Shown here one piece after another: positions 34,301 through 46,499 of a stretch of 64,000 nucleotides of DNA. The notes beneath the pieces were generated by a model that was not told the DNA's origin, made no database searches, and worked only from the letters and a program-made list of their open reading frames with translations. Source of the DNA: Scedosporium boydii (lineage: Eukaryota > Ascomycota > Sordariomycetes > Microascales > Microascaceae); assembly GCA_002221725.1 (NCBI GenBank), contig NJFT01000138.1:1-64000 (forward strand), written 5' to 3'. Position 1 is the stretch's first letter, and each line of letters begins with the position of its first letter. A program made the translations under genes and the position numbers.

Positions 34301-37300
34301 ATCTTGGAGCTGACTTTATGCGCCGGGATTATGCCAACATGTGAACTGAGTTACGGCTTTGCAGGAGATGATGATTAATGTATATTTCGTACGCTAGACA
34401 TCTTGGTGAAAAAAGTTGTTTCCAGACTTCTCCTCAGCGCGGAGGAAAACGCTAGCCGACTCGTGCTTTGGGGGCGATGTACTTTGGTGGGTTCTAAAGC
34501 CTGGAGCTTCACGTGCCGCCCAGCATGGGAAACGGGAAACGGGGAAACGAAGTGCGGAGGAATATCAATTGATCAGTCTCCGCAGGCTAGAGGAGCTGAC
34601 CGGAGTTTGGACCACGGATCCCTACCAAACATTTGATAGTGCAGGAAAAAAAAAACCAAATCTTTCACATCTAAAATACCTCCTTTCAATATTCACACTA
34701 CTTATGTAGATAACACCTATCCCTGGAGACGTTTTAGATGCAACTTTGAATGATAATTGAACGAAGTACCCTTGACTCAGCAATTTGTCTCCCGGCCTGG
34801 CACTTTGATGTTGGCAATATCATCGATACTTGTGCGAGGTACGTCTAAAGTAACGGATATCTAAGAGCTAGTTTACTTGTCTGGCCACAGGGATCCAAAA
34901 AAGAACCCAGAGCGGATACGGTAGACCACATAATAATCTACATAGCCGTCTTCTGTGCAGCGCGGAAACGGAGTGTTACATGATGCTTGAGAGGAGCATG
35001 CCCTAGTACCTGCATGGTTGAAATGGATAGACGTATGGGGCGCCAGATGAAGCAAAGTCTGGCAGCTCTCATCGTCGAAGGTCATAATAGTCAAGCCTCC
35101 CGGATTTTCCTTTCATCTTCTAGGTCGTTCGGTGGCACGGAAGGCCGTTCTGTGTCATAGTGCTTCCCTAGAAACGGGGCGCAGAAGACGCACTACTCTG
35201 TAATACTGTCGCTTCAAAGTTCCTCGTTCCGTGAAGGACGCCTTCTTGACAGGGATTTATGAGCGAATTATTACATGTCAGAAGTCAAAGGGCGGGGTCG
35301 TTGGTTCCGCACTCCAGATTGATGCCTCAGGCATTGAGAAAACGGTGAGAAACGAAAAAAACTGGACGGCTGGCGGTCTCTCCACTTTGTACGGCTGTGT
35401 GGGGGCGTTTTTGAAACAAGGCTAACCAGGGGAACCCAGCCCTTACCCTGGACAAATTCAAGGGTATGATTGGCCGAATATGACACGTACATAGCCGCTG
35501 TGCATTGGCTCATATGCGAGTGCTTGAGACAACTGCGCGGACCCCTGTCCGATCCCTCCTATGGAAATTTATCTCGGTCGAGGTTTCCTTCTCGGCGTAT
35601 CATGGACTTTTCCCTCCCTTCCACTCCTGAATCGAGGTTTGAACAGATGAATGAATCAGAGGTGGATCAATTGATGCTGTCAATTGGCCGATCAGGGGTG
35701 CTGTCAGGATTATCACAAAAGGATCAATTGATGGGTGTGAGCTAACATGAAGTTCAAAACCAGCCAAATGACGAAATTGTGGAGTTGCCATCTTGGGAGC
35801 GATTCCAAAAGTGGCGTGGTCATCCCTCTTTCGAGTGTAAGCTAGGAAACCATCTCTCAATTGACATCAAAAACTAAAAACTCTGGCTAGATCAAGACTT
35901 GGAAGTCGGCGGCCCCACCTTGAGCTGCGCTACTCTCAAAGTTCTGGTGAGATCAATGAGAGTCCATGACAGGGGAGCATTTCATACCATTGGTGCGCTC
36001 GGCCAGACGTGACATTTTGATGTTGTTCGACATTCTTGAATTCATCATCTGGTTTATGTCATCAATCTTTCCGCCAGAAGTTGTTGTTCCGCCTTTATGG
36101 TAAGGACACAAGTTTCTGCTAGTTCTGTTTCGCACCGCCCCGTTTCACCAGCTTTCCGGGAAAGACGATGAACGAAACACCCGGTCTACCTAGTTTTTTT
36201 GGTTTTTTTGTTCTGTCTTCTGAGTCTGAGACATCCCGGGTGGTGGAGCTAGGGCGGCTGAGGATTAGGAAGATCCCCGTTATCAATGCCTCAACCCAGC
36301 CATAGCGTCCAAACGATGCCGATCCCATATGATCGGCCAACTCCACCACAAGCCCATCCCATACACAATGATATCCTGTATTATTACTATAAGGGGAGGA
36401 AAATCTCCTACCGTCGCCGAAGGCATTGACGGGTCCGAAAAATGAAAGGGTGGAAGACGATCCAAGTGAATTGAATTTTGTTTCCTTTTTAATTTTTCCG
36501 GGCTTGGAACTACGGGCTATGCCACGAGCGCATCAACCGTGGGACCTGCCATCCAGAGAACCTTAAAGCACTTCTCCGCTTAATGTTTATGCATCGGATG
36601 GACTGCCAGTTTCCATGCACGACCGGCATGGCGTTTGTGACGCTTGGGGATGAGGTGTTCGATGTGTGTCCGCGCTTCACTGCATCCCAGTTCGAAGACG
36701 AGTACTTCTATTTCATCTAGGGCTGGCGTAGTGGACACCACGAAGTACACTACAGCCCGCCGATGGTCGATTCTATGGGGCCTGCACTACGACCTTGAAA
36801 ATAGAACTGCATCAACCCATGGCCGGGAGGATACGAAGTACTACAGGAAGGACTCGCGCGTGGCGATTCCCGAGAAGTTTCCCCTGAGCCAGGACGTACG
36901 ACTAGTTAGAGGACGGGCGGTGTAAAGCATGTACTTAGTGCGATGGGAACACGTCGTTGGAAGCGCTAAAAGAGCGATTCTCCATTCACCAAGGAAGAGG
37001 AGGCAGGGGAGACCTTGCAGCAGGAACAGGAGCTGGTATTTTCCCGACAAGCATGCTGAAGACAGTAGTGCATAGGCGCGGAGCGTCTCCGCAATAACCA
37101 TTCCTCCACGACTCGATTGGGATATGGAATTTTTTTTCCTACTCTCGATTAAAGTGAACACTGCGAACTACACCACTTCATAGTCAAAACGAAGGACCAG
37201 AGGTTTGCGCAAAGTGCACAAAAATATATCAGGCAAGGGATTAACTCTTTTATGTACCAGGACCAGGATGAACATCGATTCCACAGCGAACGTACGAGGT

Positions 37301-38591
37301 AGAAGTTCTACTCCGTACAAGGTATTACTTCGTAATCGGCTCCTGTTATGTAAAAATGAATGTCGTACAGAAAATGCACCACCGGGTCGTACTTCGTACC
37401 TACTTCATACATATGCTTACCTTCGAGGTACTTGCGTTGTGCGTGACCACTCCATATCGCTGGGAATGGAGAAGGAGCTGCCTTTCTCCCTCACCATCAG
37501 CTAAAACGTCTACTGCGAAGTAAAATAAACTAGTAAGGGTGGCACACTCCATCACCCTTGCGATCGCCAGGCTGAGACATACCCTTGTGGGCGGGAAAGA
37601 GTCCACCAACATGCACGCACCATCCTGGGTTGAGGGGGAGGGGAGGGGGTGGAGTGAGAGGATTCACAATTCTATTGTGGTCTACCGTATTTTGCAGCAT
37701 GCTAAAATACTACTCCACCGACGGCAAATGCTCTGATCTGCCCGGGATAGCCCTCGTCAACAGTCGACGGTCCTGAGAAGGCTTCGCCCGAGAGAAGACA
37801 GAGTGATGGCATTATCTCGTGGCTGGTCGGGGGAAAGGGCCCAAGAGAAGGAAACTTGTCCCCTTTCAATCTCCGAATCACCCTTTTCTCTTTCCCACCT
37901 ATGGCAGCGTTATCTCTTCCTGGATGCCCACGCTACTGGATCGGGCGGCTAATTCAGCCAGTCCACGCTGGCCACGAAACAATGGAGGGTTGCGTGAAGC
38001 AGACTCTAGACACTCGCCACGTTGTCAACCAACGTTATGGTGGCAGCCACTTGCGACCTCCGTCTTATCATAAGACCTGGTGCAAAAATACACTCACGGA
38101 GGAAGAATGAGAAGAAGCATGTTGGGTTCTCATGATTTTTAGCGAGTCGCGAATTCGATCCAATTTTGCTCATGGTAGCATTTACAACTTTCAGAGGGAG
38201 GTTTATGGCCAGCGAGCCGGCAACCAGAGAACTCTCGCCTATATCCCTGCGACCATGGATCCACAGTTGTTGGCATCGTCCATCTTGTGCCCTTAACGAA
38301 ATTCTGACTTGGGCAGCTCTGGTGCTCTTCTTTCTGGGAAAGGAAGGGCGGTGGGATCGAAGTCACGGTACGTTCTTCTGACCCCTGCCCAAAATCCTTA
38401 CCAAGTACATGTACTCGAGCAGTGTACATCCCAACCACAGTGTTAATTTACCCCATTTTCAATGTTCTTGTTGGTTCTTGCCCCTCTCCTCTCCGCTGTT
38501 AACAACTCTGGTTTGCTGGACCTTGTCACTTTCCTCTGGGCGAGAGCGGAAACAAATACATCCGAGGAGCATACGAACCGAGTTAGCGTGA

Positions 38592-38933
38592 GGAGAAGAA
38601 GGTCCCAAAAAGGCCTCAATCAAGCCGACTCCTTCGTCGGAAGTCAACGGTTCTGATAACTCGTTCGATCTGAAAGTGCCAGAGGATGACGAGGACGAAT
38701 ACGGCCACAAACATCAAGGAAGTGAAGGTAAGTATTTAGGTTCAATTTTCGAAGATGGAAGAGAAACCGTCCATGCATTTAAAATTCCCGTGGACGGAAG
38801 CAGGTGTGCTAGATTGATCTTGATCTCTAATCTACACTACAGCACCTTACTGCAATGCACTCCAAAGTTATGGGTGATAATAGCCTCGTCCTATTATGGA
38901 GTGCAGAAGACGGCTGCGACCATGAGCAGGTAG
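38592..38933 (+). other. Acidic coding-like fragment in the gene-free tract
   Basis: An open frame of about 113 codons follows a TGA at 38589 and has no early ATG. Its first 45 residues look more protein-like than the surroundings: PKKASIKPTPSSEVNGSDNS, then LKVPEDDEDEYGHKHQGSE. A good splice donor (GTAAGT, from about 38727) follows directly after GSE, and an acceptor (CACTACAG) follows around 38842. No partner exon was found upstream or downstream. It may be an internal exon of an unseen gene, a relic, or chance. Confidence 0.2.
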
Positions 38934-41765
38934 CCCTAATCCTGGTGGCTCCCACCGAGCCTGCACCTGCTGGTGGCGCGATGGGATCCATGCACAGAAG
39001 GTAAACGAGTACTTTAGTAGGTCCTCCCCCTAGAGAGGTGGTGCTACTTCGTGCTGATGACAGAAGGTCGCCAAACGCTTCAGTTCAAGTGCCAGTTTAT
39101 GTACCTGCGCGAAGCCTACATCCGAAGCGTGTCCATCCCAAGGTACTTGTAGATATCATGTCGCCAATCGCTATCGATGAAAGTACGAGGGAGTGTATGC
39201 GTACGACCTCCCGTGAATTAGGCTTCGCACAAACTAGCTTATCAAATGTCCTTTGCCCCGAAAATCTGGGTTGTAGATAAGCTTCAAGTCCAACAGAAAT
39301 GAACATCAATATTCGCGAGGCAGGATTGAAGATACCTGCACAGCATCAGTGCCCCAAGACCTGGCGGCATCTTGCATTGGCCTGGCTGCTGTACTTCATA
39401 CTTCATACTTTGTACTTGTACTTTGCTGTTACAGCTACACCCGCAGGGTTGCGTGGGTACTGTACTGTACAAGATACACGACTTAAGAAACACCAAGCCA
39501 ATGACAGGAAACTTCTTCCTAATACCAAGGACACCCCGTATTAAATCCGATGTTCTTCCCGTCTCTCGCATGAGCACAAGAACAAAAGAATAAAAAAGAT
39601 TCACACGCCTACACTATTCATAACCGGCCCGCCGTACTCAACAGCAGACACTCGCTTCTTCGTCTCCTTGACCGCTTCACGGACGGACGTACAACATTAA
39701 ATCGAATGACTTCAACGCTCCTTTCCACTTCGTAAGTCGCACCTAGCACAAAATAAACAGCGAAAACGATGGAGAGAGGCGCCGGGATTCGAAGCATAAG
39801 AGAGAATTTACTTCGTCGCACCCTCACTCATGCCTGTGCTTGCACTCACCCCAACTATGTATAACCATACATATTACATACACCTACATATGCGTACTGC
39901 ATCCCGACTCGACGCCTCCACCTCCACCCCAAGTGTTCTTGTTGCTTGTGTGTGTGTGGACCTTCTCTTCCTGCACACGGCCAGCCCACCGGCTACGGTG
40001 CCACGACTTACACTGCGCTAGATACCACCCTCTTGCCTGCAACAAGCGTCCATATGCAAGCCCCGCCTTTGGGTCGTGAAGGGGACCTGACCTGGGTGGG
40101 GATTCCCTCACCTCCCTCTTTGCCTTTTGCCGATTTTCACCTCTTTGGGTATGGTATATCCGCCGCCTCTGTCGTGTTTTCTTAGTCTCATGGACCACGG
40201 ACGGCGTGAATGACCTTCCGTAAGCGGCGGCAACATTGTGGACTGTTGGTCCAGACCTGATCGAACTCGAGCGCTTGTACGCATACTTGGAGTGGCTGTC
40301 GGTCGAGGAGTGCCTTGCTTGTCCATATTCCGCTTGCCCTGCGCTGTACTTGCGTACTTTTTTCTTCTTCGACTTCCTAACCCACGCCGAGAAGTCTTAG
40401 CCGACGATCGATGATTGGCATTACCTCTCCTCTCCTGCCAGGGGAAGGATTTTGACACTCGAATGACTGCATTTTTTTTTGCTTCCTTGTCCCTTAAAAT
40501 GGCTGGCCACTCTAAGTCTCCAGACTCTCGAGTGCACCACGGACACGTACGTCTTTTTCGGGTGTACAGTAGCTGTACATGATGGGCGGCATTAGCCTCC
40601 TGCCAGGATCTCGCGTGCCCGAGTGGTCCACCGTTAGGGCACAGGAGTACTACATATTTTGACTCCAGAACCGGAGTAGGGATAAACTTTGGCCTTTCGT
40701 CTTCGTTGACCGAATCTTGCTTCTCAGGAACTAGCCCCTGGCGCCTAGAGGGTTCTATGGCCTGTCCATGGGTTAATTGCTAGTATTTCCCCCCTCTGAA
40801 CGAGTGAGGAAATCATGGATGGAGAGATATCGAACGGCAGCCAACTTGGTGTCGATTCTGTTGGGCTGAAATCTCTCCTCACCCCCCCTTATGATCATCC
40901 TGATGTGAAGGAAAGGAGGGAAGAACTCCTATGGGTGAGTGGAAAAGCGGGAAAAGGGGGTGTAAAGCACTGTGATAATGGCAGCCATCGAGGAAGGAGA
41001 ACGCCCTGTTCCTTTCACCTTGATGTGGTATGTGTCACTTCGGTTTCTTCTGCGTCGAAGCCTCGCAGAGGACTGTCCCGTCCGACAGGATTTTCAGCCA
41101 TTCCCGCCGTCTAGAACAGTGGCTTGCTTGAAGAGTGCGGAGCGACGAGAACAGGGTCTTGGAGCGGGACAGGAAAAGAAAGTATGGCGGCCAATGATGT
41201 CGGGTGTTTCCCCCCTTTAGTTGAAATGAGGTTAAGAGCTTAGAGGTGAAACAGGTGTCGAGGATAGATTTGATGGATGTGCCCGTGCTTTGCTTGCCAG
41301 TTGACGCTCCTCTGATCAAGCTCTCTGCATCTCCTCTACCAGCTAAGAGCGTGCATTCTGCAGGGAAATTTATTTCAGAGCTGCACATTTTAATTTTGCA
41401 CTCCAGAGAAGAAGACAAAGGAAAAAAAAGTGGAAGGTCGGAAATGTCAAATCTTGCGATCGTAAACCCACCGTCTGTGACCAATCTCATCGTCCATTGC
41501 GACCAGTGCAACTTGGTGCCCGACGGTTCGTAAACCGACTCGTCAACTCAATTATCATCTTTTCAATCGTGAAAGAGATATGAAGTGGGATATCCTGTGC
41601 GCCTCTGCACGACCCTCTCTGCAAGCTGTCGCGGGTGTCACGGTAGTAGCGGATGGGTCATTTCATCGTAAGAGCTTGTCGTCCTCGCCTCAACGCCCGT
41701 CCCCTCCGAGTCCTGACTCGGGTCGGAGTGTGATCCCCCTTTTTCTGTCTCTTCATTACGGAGGG

Positions 41766-41793
41766 AAAAAAAAAAAAAAAAAAAAAAAAAAAA
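41766..41793. repeat. A28 homopolymer
   Basis: Uninterrupted run of 28 A in non-coding DNA. It could be a retroposed poly-A tail, but no coding or RNA-like sequence ends at it and I saw no flanking duplication. Confidence 0.9.
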
Positions 41794-44700
41794 GACTTGC
41801 GATACAACTGGTCGTGGTATCTGCCACTCGTCGGAACTGAACGGTACGAAGTAGTCGATGACGGAGTAACGGGTTGTCCGTCTCTTTTCTACGGATTGCT
41901 GTCCGATTTCTATACAAGGGATTTGCTTTCGCCCCTTACTACCTGTGTAGAGACGTTCTGAGATAGTTTTCAGGCTCTCCAGAGAGGGTCATTACTTTCT
42001 ACGTACTTCGTAGTTCCTCTGTGACATTGACAGGGAACTGCCTGCAAACATCGGGGCAAAATAAAGCGCGGAATGTATGCATGGGAAGGTCACTTACACG
42101 CCACGGCCGCCAGCGCACATGGCCACATCTGAAGGACTAACCTGTCGAAACTAACTGACGCATATCCCTTGCAACATATGAGCGCTATGCTACCTATGCA
42201 TAATACTTTTCACTGCGGTACTGTGCAGTGCAAACTGGGGAGACGACTGGACCCTGACTTTTTGGCATCTGTCCAGCATTATGGCTAGAATTTCAAAGTA
42301 TGGAGGAAGGAGCGTTTACAGCATCACTCGAGATCGCCTGGTAGCAGCATCTGATGCTTGTTGGCCCGAACGTCGGTAAAACGGAGTCCGAGCAAACATC
42401 AAACCACGGTCTCCTTTTCCCCCTTTTTACTTGTACTCAATTTTTTTTTTTTCCAAAATCGCGGAGGAGCCGGACCCTCGTCCGTGTTGTGGGGACAACT
42501 TGGTATCGGAGAACGAGCCGGGGCATGGCGGGCTGCGAAGTACTTTGCAAGGGGACGAAGCACGAGCACTTCTTTTTCATCTGTATTATCTCTGCTCCTC
42601 CCCTTGCAGTGCATCAACACTACTTCGTACTTCCCCGTACAGACTGATAAATTGCTGCATATTCAGAAACAGGCACTCCCGTGCGCTTGGGCCAGGCTCC
42701 GACAGCAAAGATTCTTGGGAGTTGATAAGAAGAGTTTGACGCAGGTTCTTGAAGATGAAGCGAGGCGACGCTGTGAAGTAAATGAAGGGCAGTGATTGTT
42801 GTTTTGTGTGGAGTACCTCAGCACTGCTGATCTGCTGTCTCCCTTTCCCTTCAACATGGGTGGTGGTTATGTTGCCAGGATCATGTTTTACTGCTCCTGC
42901 CATGTGGCAAAGCACGTTTCCGAGGCGGCGATTTTGGTGAAAATGATTCAACCGACCTTTGCCGTGACCGTCTGCTTTTCGTGACCCGAACCATGCATTC
43001 GGTATACACTAAACATTGCCGTAGTGTGCGCAACGCTGAAAGACAGATTTCGAAACAAAGCCCATGCTTCTACGTCTTACGACATAGGGAGTTTGCCTCC
43101 GCAAGGGCCTATTCCTTCTCAACAAGGCTTTGGTAAACCGATATGATCGACCTAGGCGTTCCCGGACGAGCGAACCGCCCCTTTCATAACATACCCTGAG
43201 AGAGACGCTGAAGATTCCCAGCAGCCGTCTCTGCGGAATAGGCTTGTGGAGCCACCTGCTGCCAGAGATATGCCAAAGAACAGCTGCCGTTGTTCGAGAG
43301 GGGACAGATGTATTTCAACAATCGAACAGACTCTCTATTTTCCATATTAACACTCTATTGGGCGGTTAGCGAGATCCAACAGCCAGCTCTTGGATTCATC
43401 GACACATCCACACCCCCCTTCTTTTTCTCCCCTCTATTAATTGTGTTGTAATAATTAAACTACGGACCGGCAATCAACGTCTGCACACAAGAAGCACGGC
43501 AGGATCTTTACGATGACGCGAGGATTGCTACTAATAGACGCCTCCATTGTTGAACCGAGAAAACCGGGGTGGGGGGATGAGGGACGACTCGATGTTGTAT
43601 TGTGCATTTGAGGATCAGAGGGGGGCGAAGGGAGGCGAAGCCATCGTTGATCAATTGTTTGGCCATGAGGATCTCCTGGTATATTGCCCACTAATCTGGG
43701 CCAGCACACTTCAACACAAATTATCAATCTTGCTGTCAGACTACTCACCATTCACCCATTCATCGACTTGATTGGACAAGACCTCATCTCGAGCTCTATT
43801 TCACAACTAGCCTCTGTGCAAGGGGTAACGTTCGAGGCCTGTTTTTCTTCCCCTCCGTGAAGTCTCAAGCCAGGCGAAGGATTGTGCGTCGATGATGAAC
43901 TTGAGACGAATTGGTAATATTATGGGCGAATCCAACCCATAGTTTTTCGGATCCAAGGCCAAAAAACAGTGACGCGCACCAGAACCTCGGTCATCGACGA
44001 ACAACTTCGGATAAGCCCAAGCAATGGCTTGAGATTGGTCAGGAAAGCGCCGGGAAGCAGACGCGAATTTCACAACTTTTTTTTTCCTCTTTGGAATGAG
44101 GAGGTTGAAAACTTCGTAACGAGGACGTGCTTCTTGGACTAAACTAGTCGGTCTTGGACTAAGTCATGTGGAGCGGCTGATGGAGAGAAGCAGCCGCCAC
44201 TTCATCCTTACGACAGACTTCTAAGGCCAGGACATGGTTTGGTTCGGGTTCACGGTTGGAGTCTCAAATTGGATTTTGACAGATTTTCTTCAGAATGTAT
44301 CACTCTACTGCGAGACAAGACACACTAGTGTCTGTGAAGGAGTAGATATTGGATAGTGATACTCCCACCTCGCGGTTCCGGCGGGACAGGGTGCGAAGTA
44401 TAGAAGTGAACCCTCCAGAGCTTATTACTTCTCAGACAGCCTGATTCACTTGGTAGAAGAGGTAAAACCTCACCCAATTGCAAGAAAAGAAGAACACTTT
44501 TTGCTTGACTGAAGCATAATTCTTAACCGCGCCGTTCTGCAGCCTGCTCCGGCTCCAACTTGTTGTCGGAGGCTGGCAAGAAGCCCACCAGACCAATCCA
44601 ACCTCTCCACACACGCACTAGCTCAAGATCCATAGTCTTCCCTCACGCGGTGGAAGGAGGTAAGACCATCCGTCAATCCACGCTAAATCATTTCAATCAA

Positions 44701-46499
44701 GCCGTAATAGGAGTGAAGACAGACACGAATGGGTTGGCGATCACCTGTGGAGTAAAGCCCTCCGCTCTATAACTTCATGTGGTGAAGTGTGGTGTGGTGT
44801 ACCTGTGTATGGACAACTGGTCAACCGGTCCACCAGGGCTCGACTGTGCAACTTGTACCTGGCCGTACCCTACAGCTGCATCCACTAAACGTCGAATACC
44901 CAACGAGGTACTTCGTTCTCACGTCCGAAGCTTAGGATGAAGTATGTAGTAACTTCTTTGTGAAGGAGGCAACATACGGAGTAATATTGAAAGTTGTCTG
45001 CTCGAAATCGCGGTGAGGCTGGGTAAGTCATGATTTCTTTTCTTTTTTTCTCACAATGAATCATTCACTCCAAACAACTGTAACTTGCCGGCCGACATTC
45101 GAGAGCATGAGTGATCTCGCATCTCGCATCTCGCCTCTTTCATATCGCATTGCGCACAATTCACCTCAGGACATTGGCAGAAAATGCAGAGATGGAGCAC
45201 AGGCATTAAATCAACTCGACTTGTGCTGGTTCAGATGTTGATACTCTCTTTTTTGTGACCTGTCCATCAAGTACAAGTATAATAACGACTGTACGTGGCG
45301 GCGACCAGTTGTACTGTACGTCGAGCTCAGGTGGTCGCACAGTATCGTAGAAGGTACATGTAGTTATCCCAGATGCGCTCTACTTTCGATCCTTGGAAAA
45401 AGTAGAAATACCTACCCGAGTCTGGTTGTGTTGACCCTAGTCCGGTACCATGACATCGCTGCCACTGGGTACAGAAATGGAGGGGCGTTTCGTTGCTTCC
45501 CCCCATCTTATTCGACCACCACCCCTGCAAAGCGCTGATGCCCCTCTTCCCTGGTACAACTCTGTTCCGCCCACACCCTTCCAACTTATGTACCACCGAT
45601 TAATTCCCTTGAAGGCTCGACCGTTCCCACCAAAAATGGCCTGAACGAGAAGATGATCCCGGGGTGCTAACACCACTCCCCCAATCCACCCATCCCACCC
45701 ACCCCCAACCACCAGTGGTGTGTGCAAGACGGCAGAAGTCCGAATTAACAGGACTAACCACCTCGAGCAACATCGATCCATCCATGTCACTTGCTTGCTG
45801 GCAAGCGAAGATGCTCAACACCCCCTCCCAGTTGGGCCAGGCCATACTTCGTAGCTCTCTCTTGGGCATCACCCTTGAACGGGAAAAGAAAATATTAGCA
45901 TATGAATACGGATTGAACAGAGGAATGGACAGTTTTGGAATGTGAAAAGGCAGTAGTGAGGGAGATCAAATAAAGATAAGATTAGCTTTACTGTAAAGCA
46001 GGACAGGTACTCTGCCAGAGTAGAATTGAGAGGGAAAGAATTTAGCCCCAGCCTCTTTTCCTCCCTTGTTAGACTTGCAATCAAGGTACTTCGTTACGGG
46101 TCGACAGTCGCTGTCTTTCCCCGGGCCAAAAGGACCACGGGTTCAGGTCAGCCAGTTACCACCATCCTCAACCCCCGGTCCCCTTGCAAATCCGCCATAC
46201 CCAGTCCACCATCGGCCTCGAAAAGCCTCTGGGCGTTTACTGGGTTACGGTGATTGTACCGTTACTCTTTCGTTTCCTTCCCTTTCGCGCTACCCTCCCC
46301 CTTCTCCTTCCCCTTCCCCGCCCTCGTCCTCGTCTTTTTTTTTCTCCCACTGCGAGGAAGGTACGAACCACGAAGTAATCTTGGTCCTTGTGGTCCTTGT
46401 CAAGAACCGCCAATCCCTCCACCCGCCACGGCAAACCACTAATCGCCAAGGTACCTGAGTAAGTTGCTTCGTACCTACTCCCAACATCCCTTCCCTCTC

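Noticed and set aside
41766..41793. A28 run as the tail of a retroposed element
   Set aside because: No reverse-transcriptase, tRNA- or gene-like sequence precedes it and I saw no target-site duplication; treated as a simple repeat.
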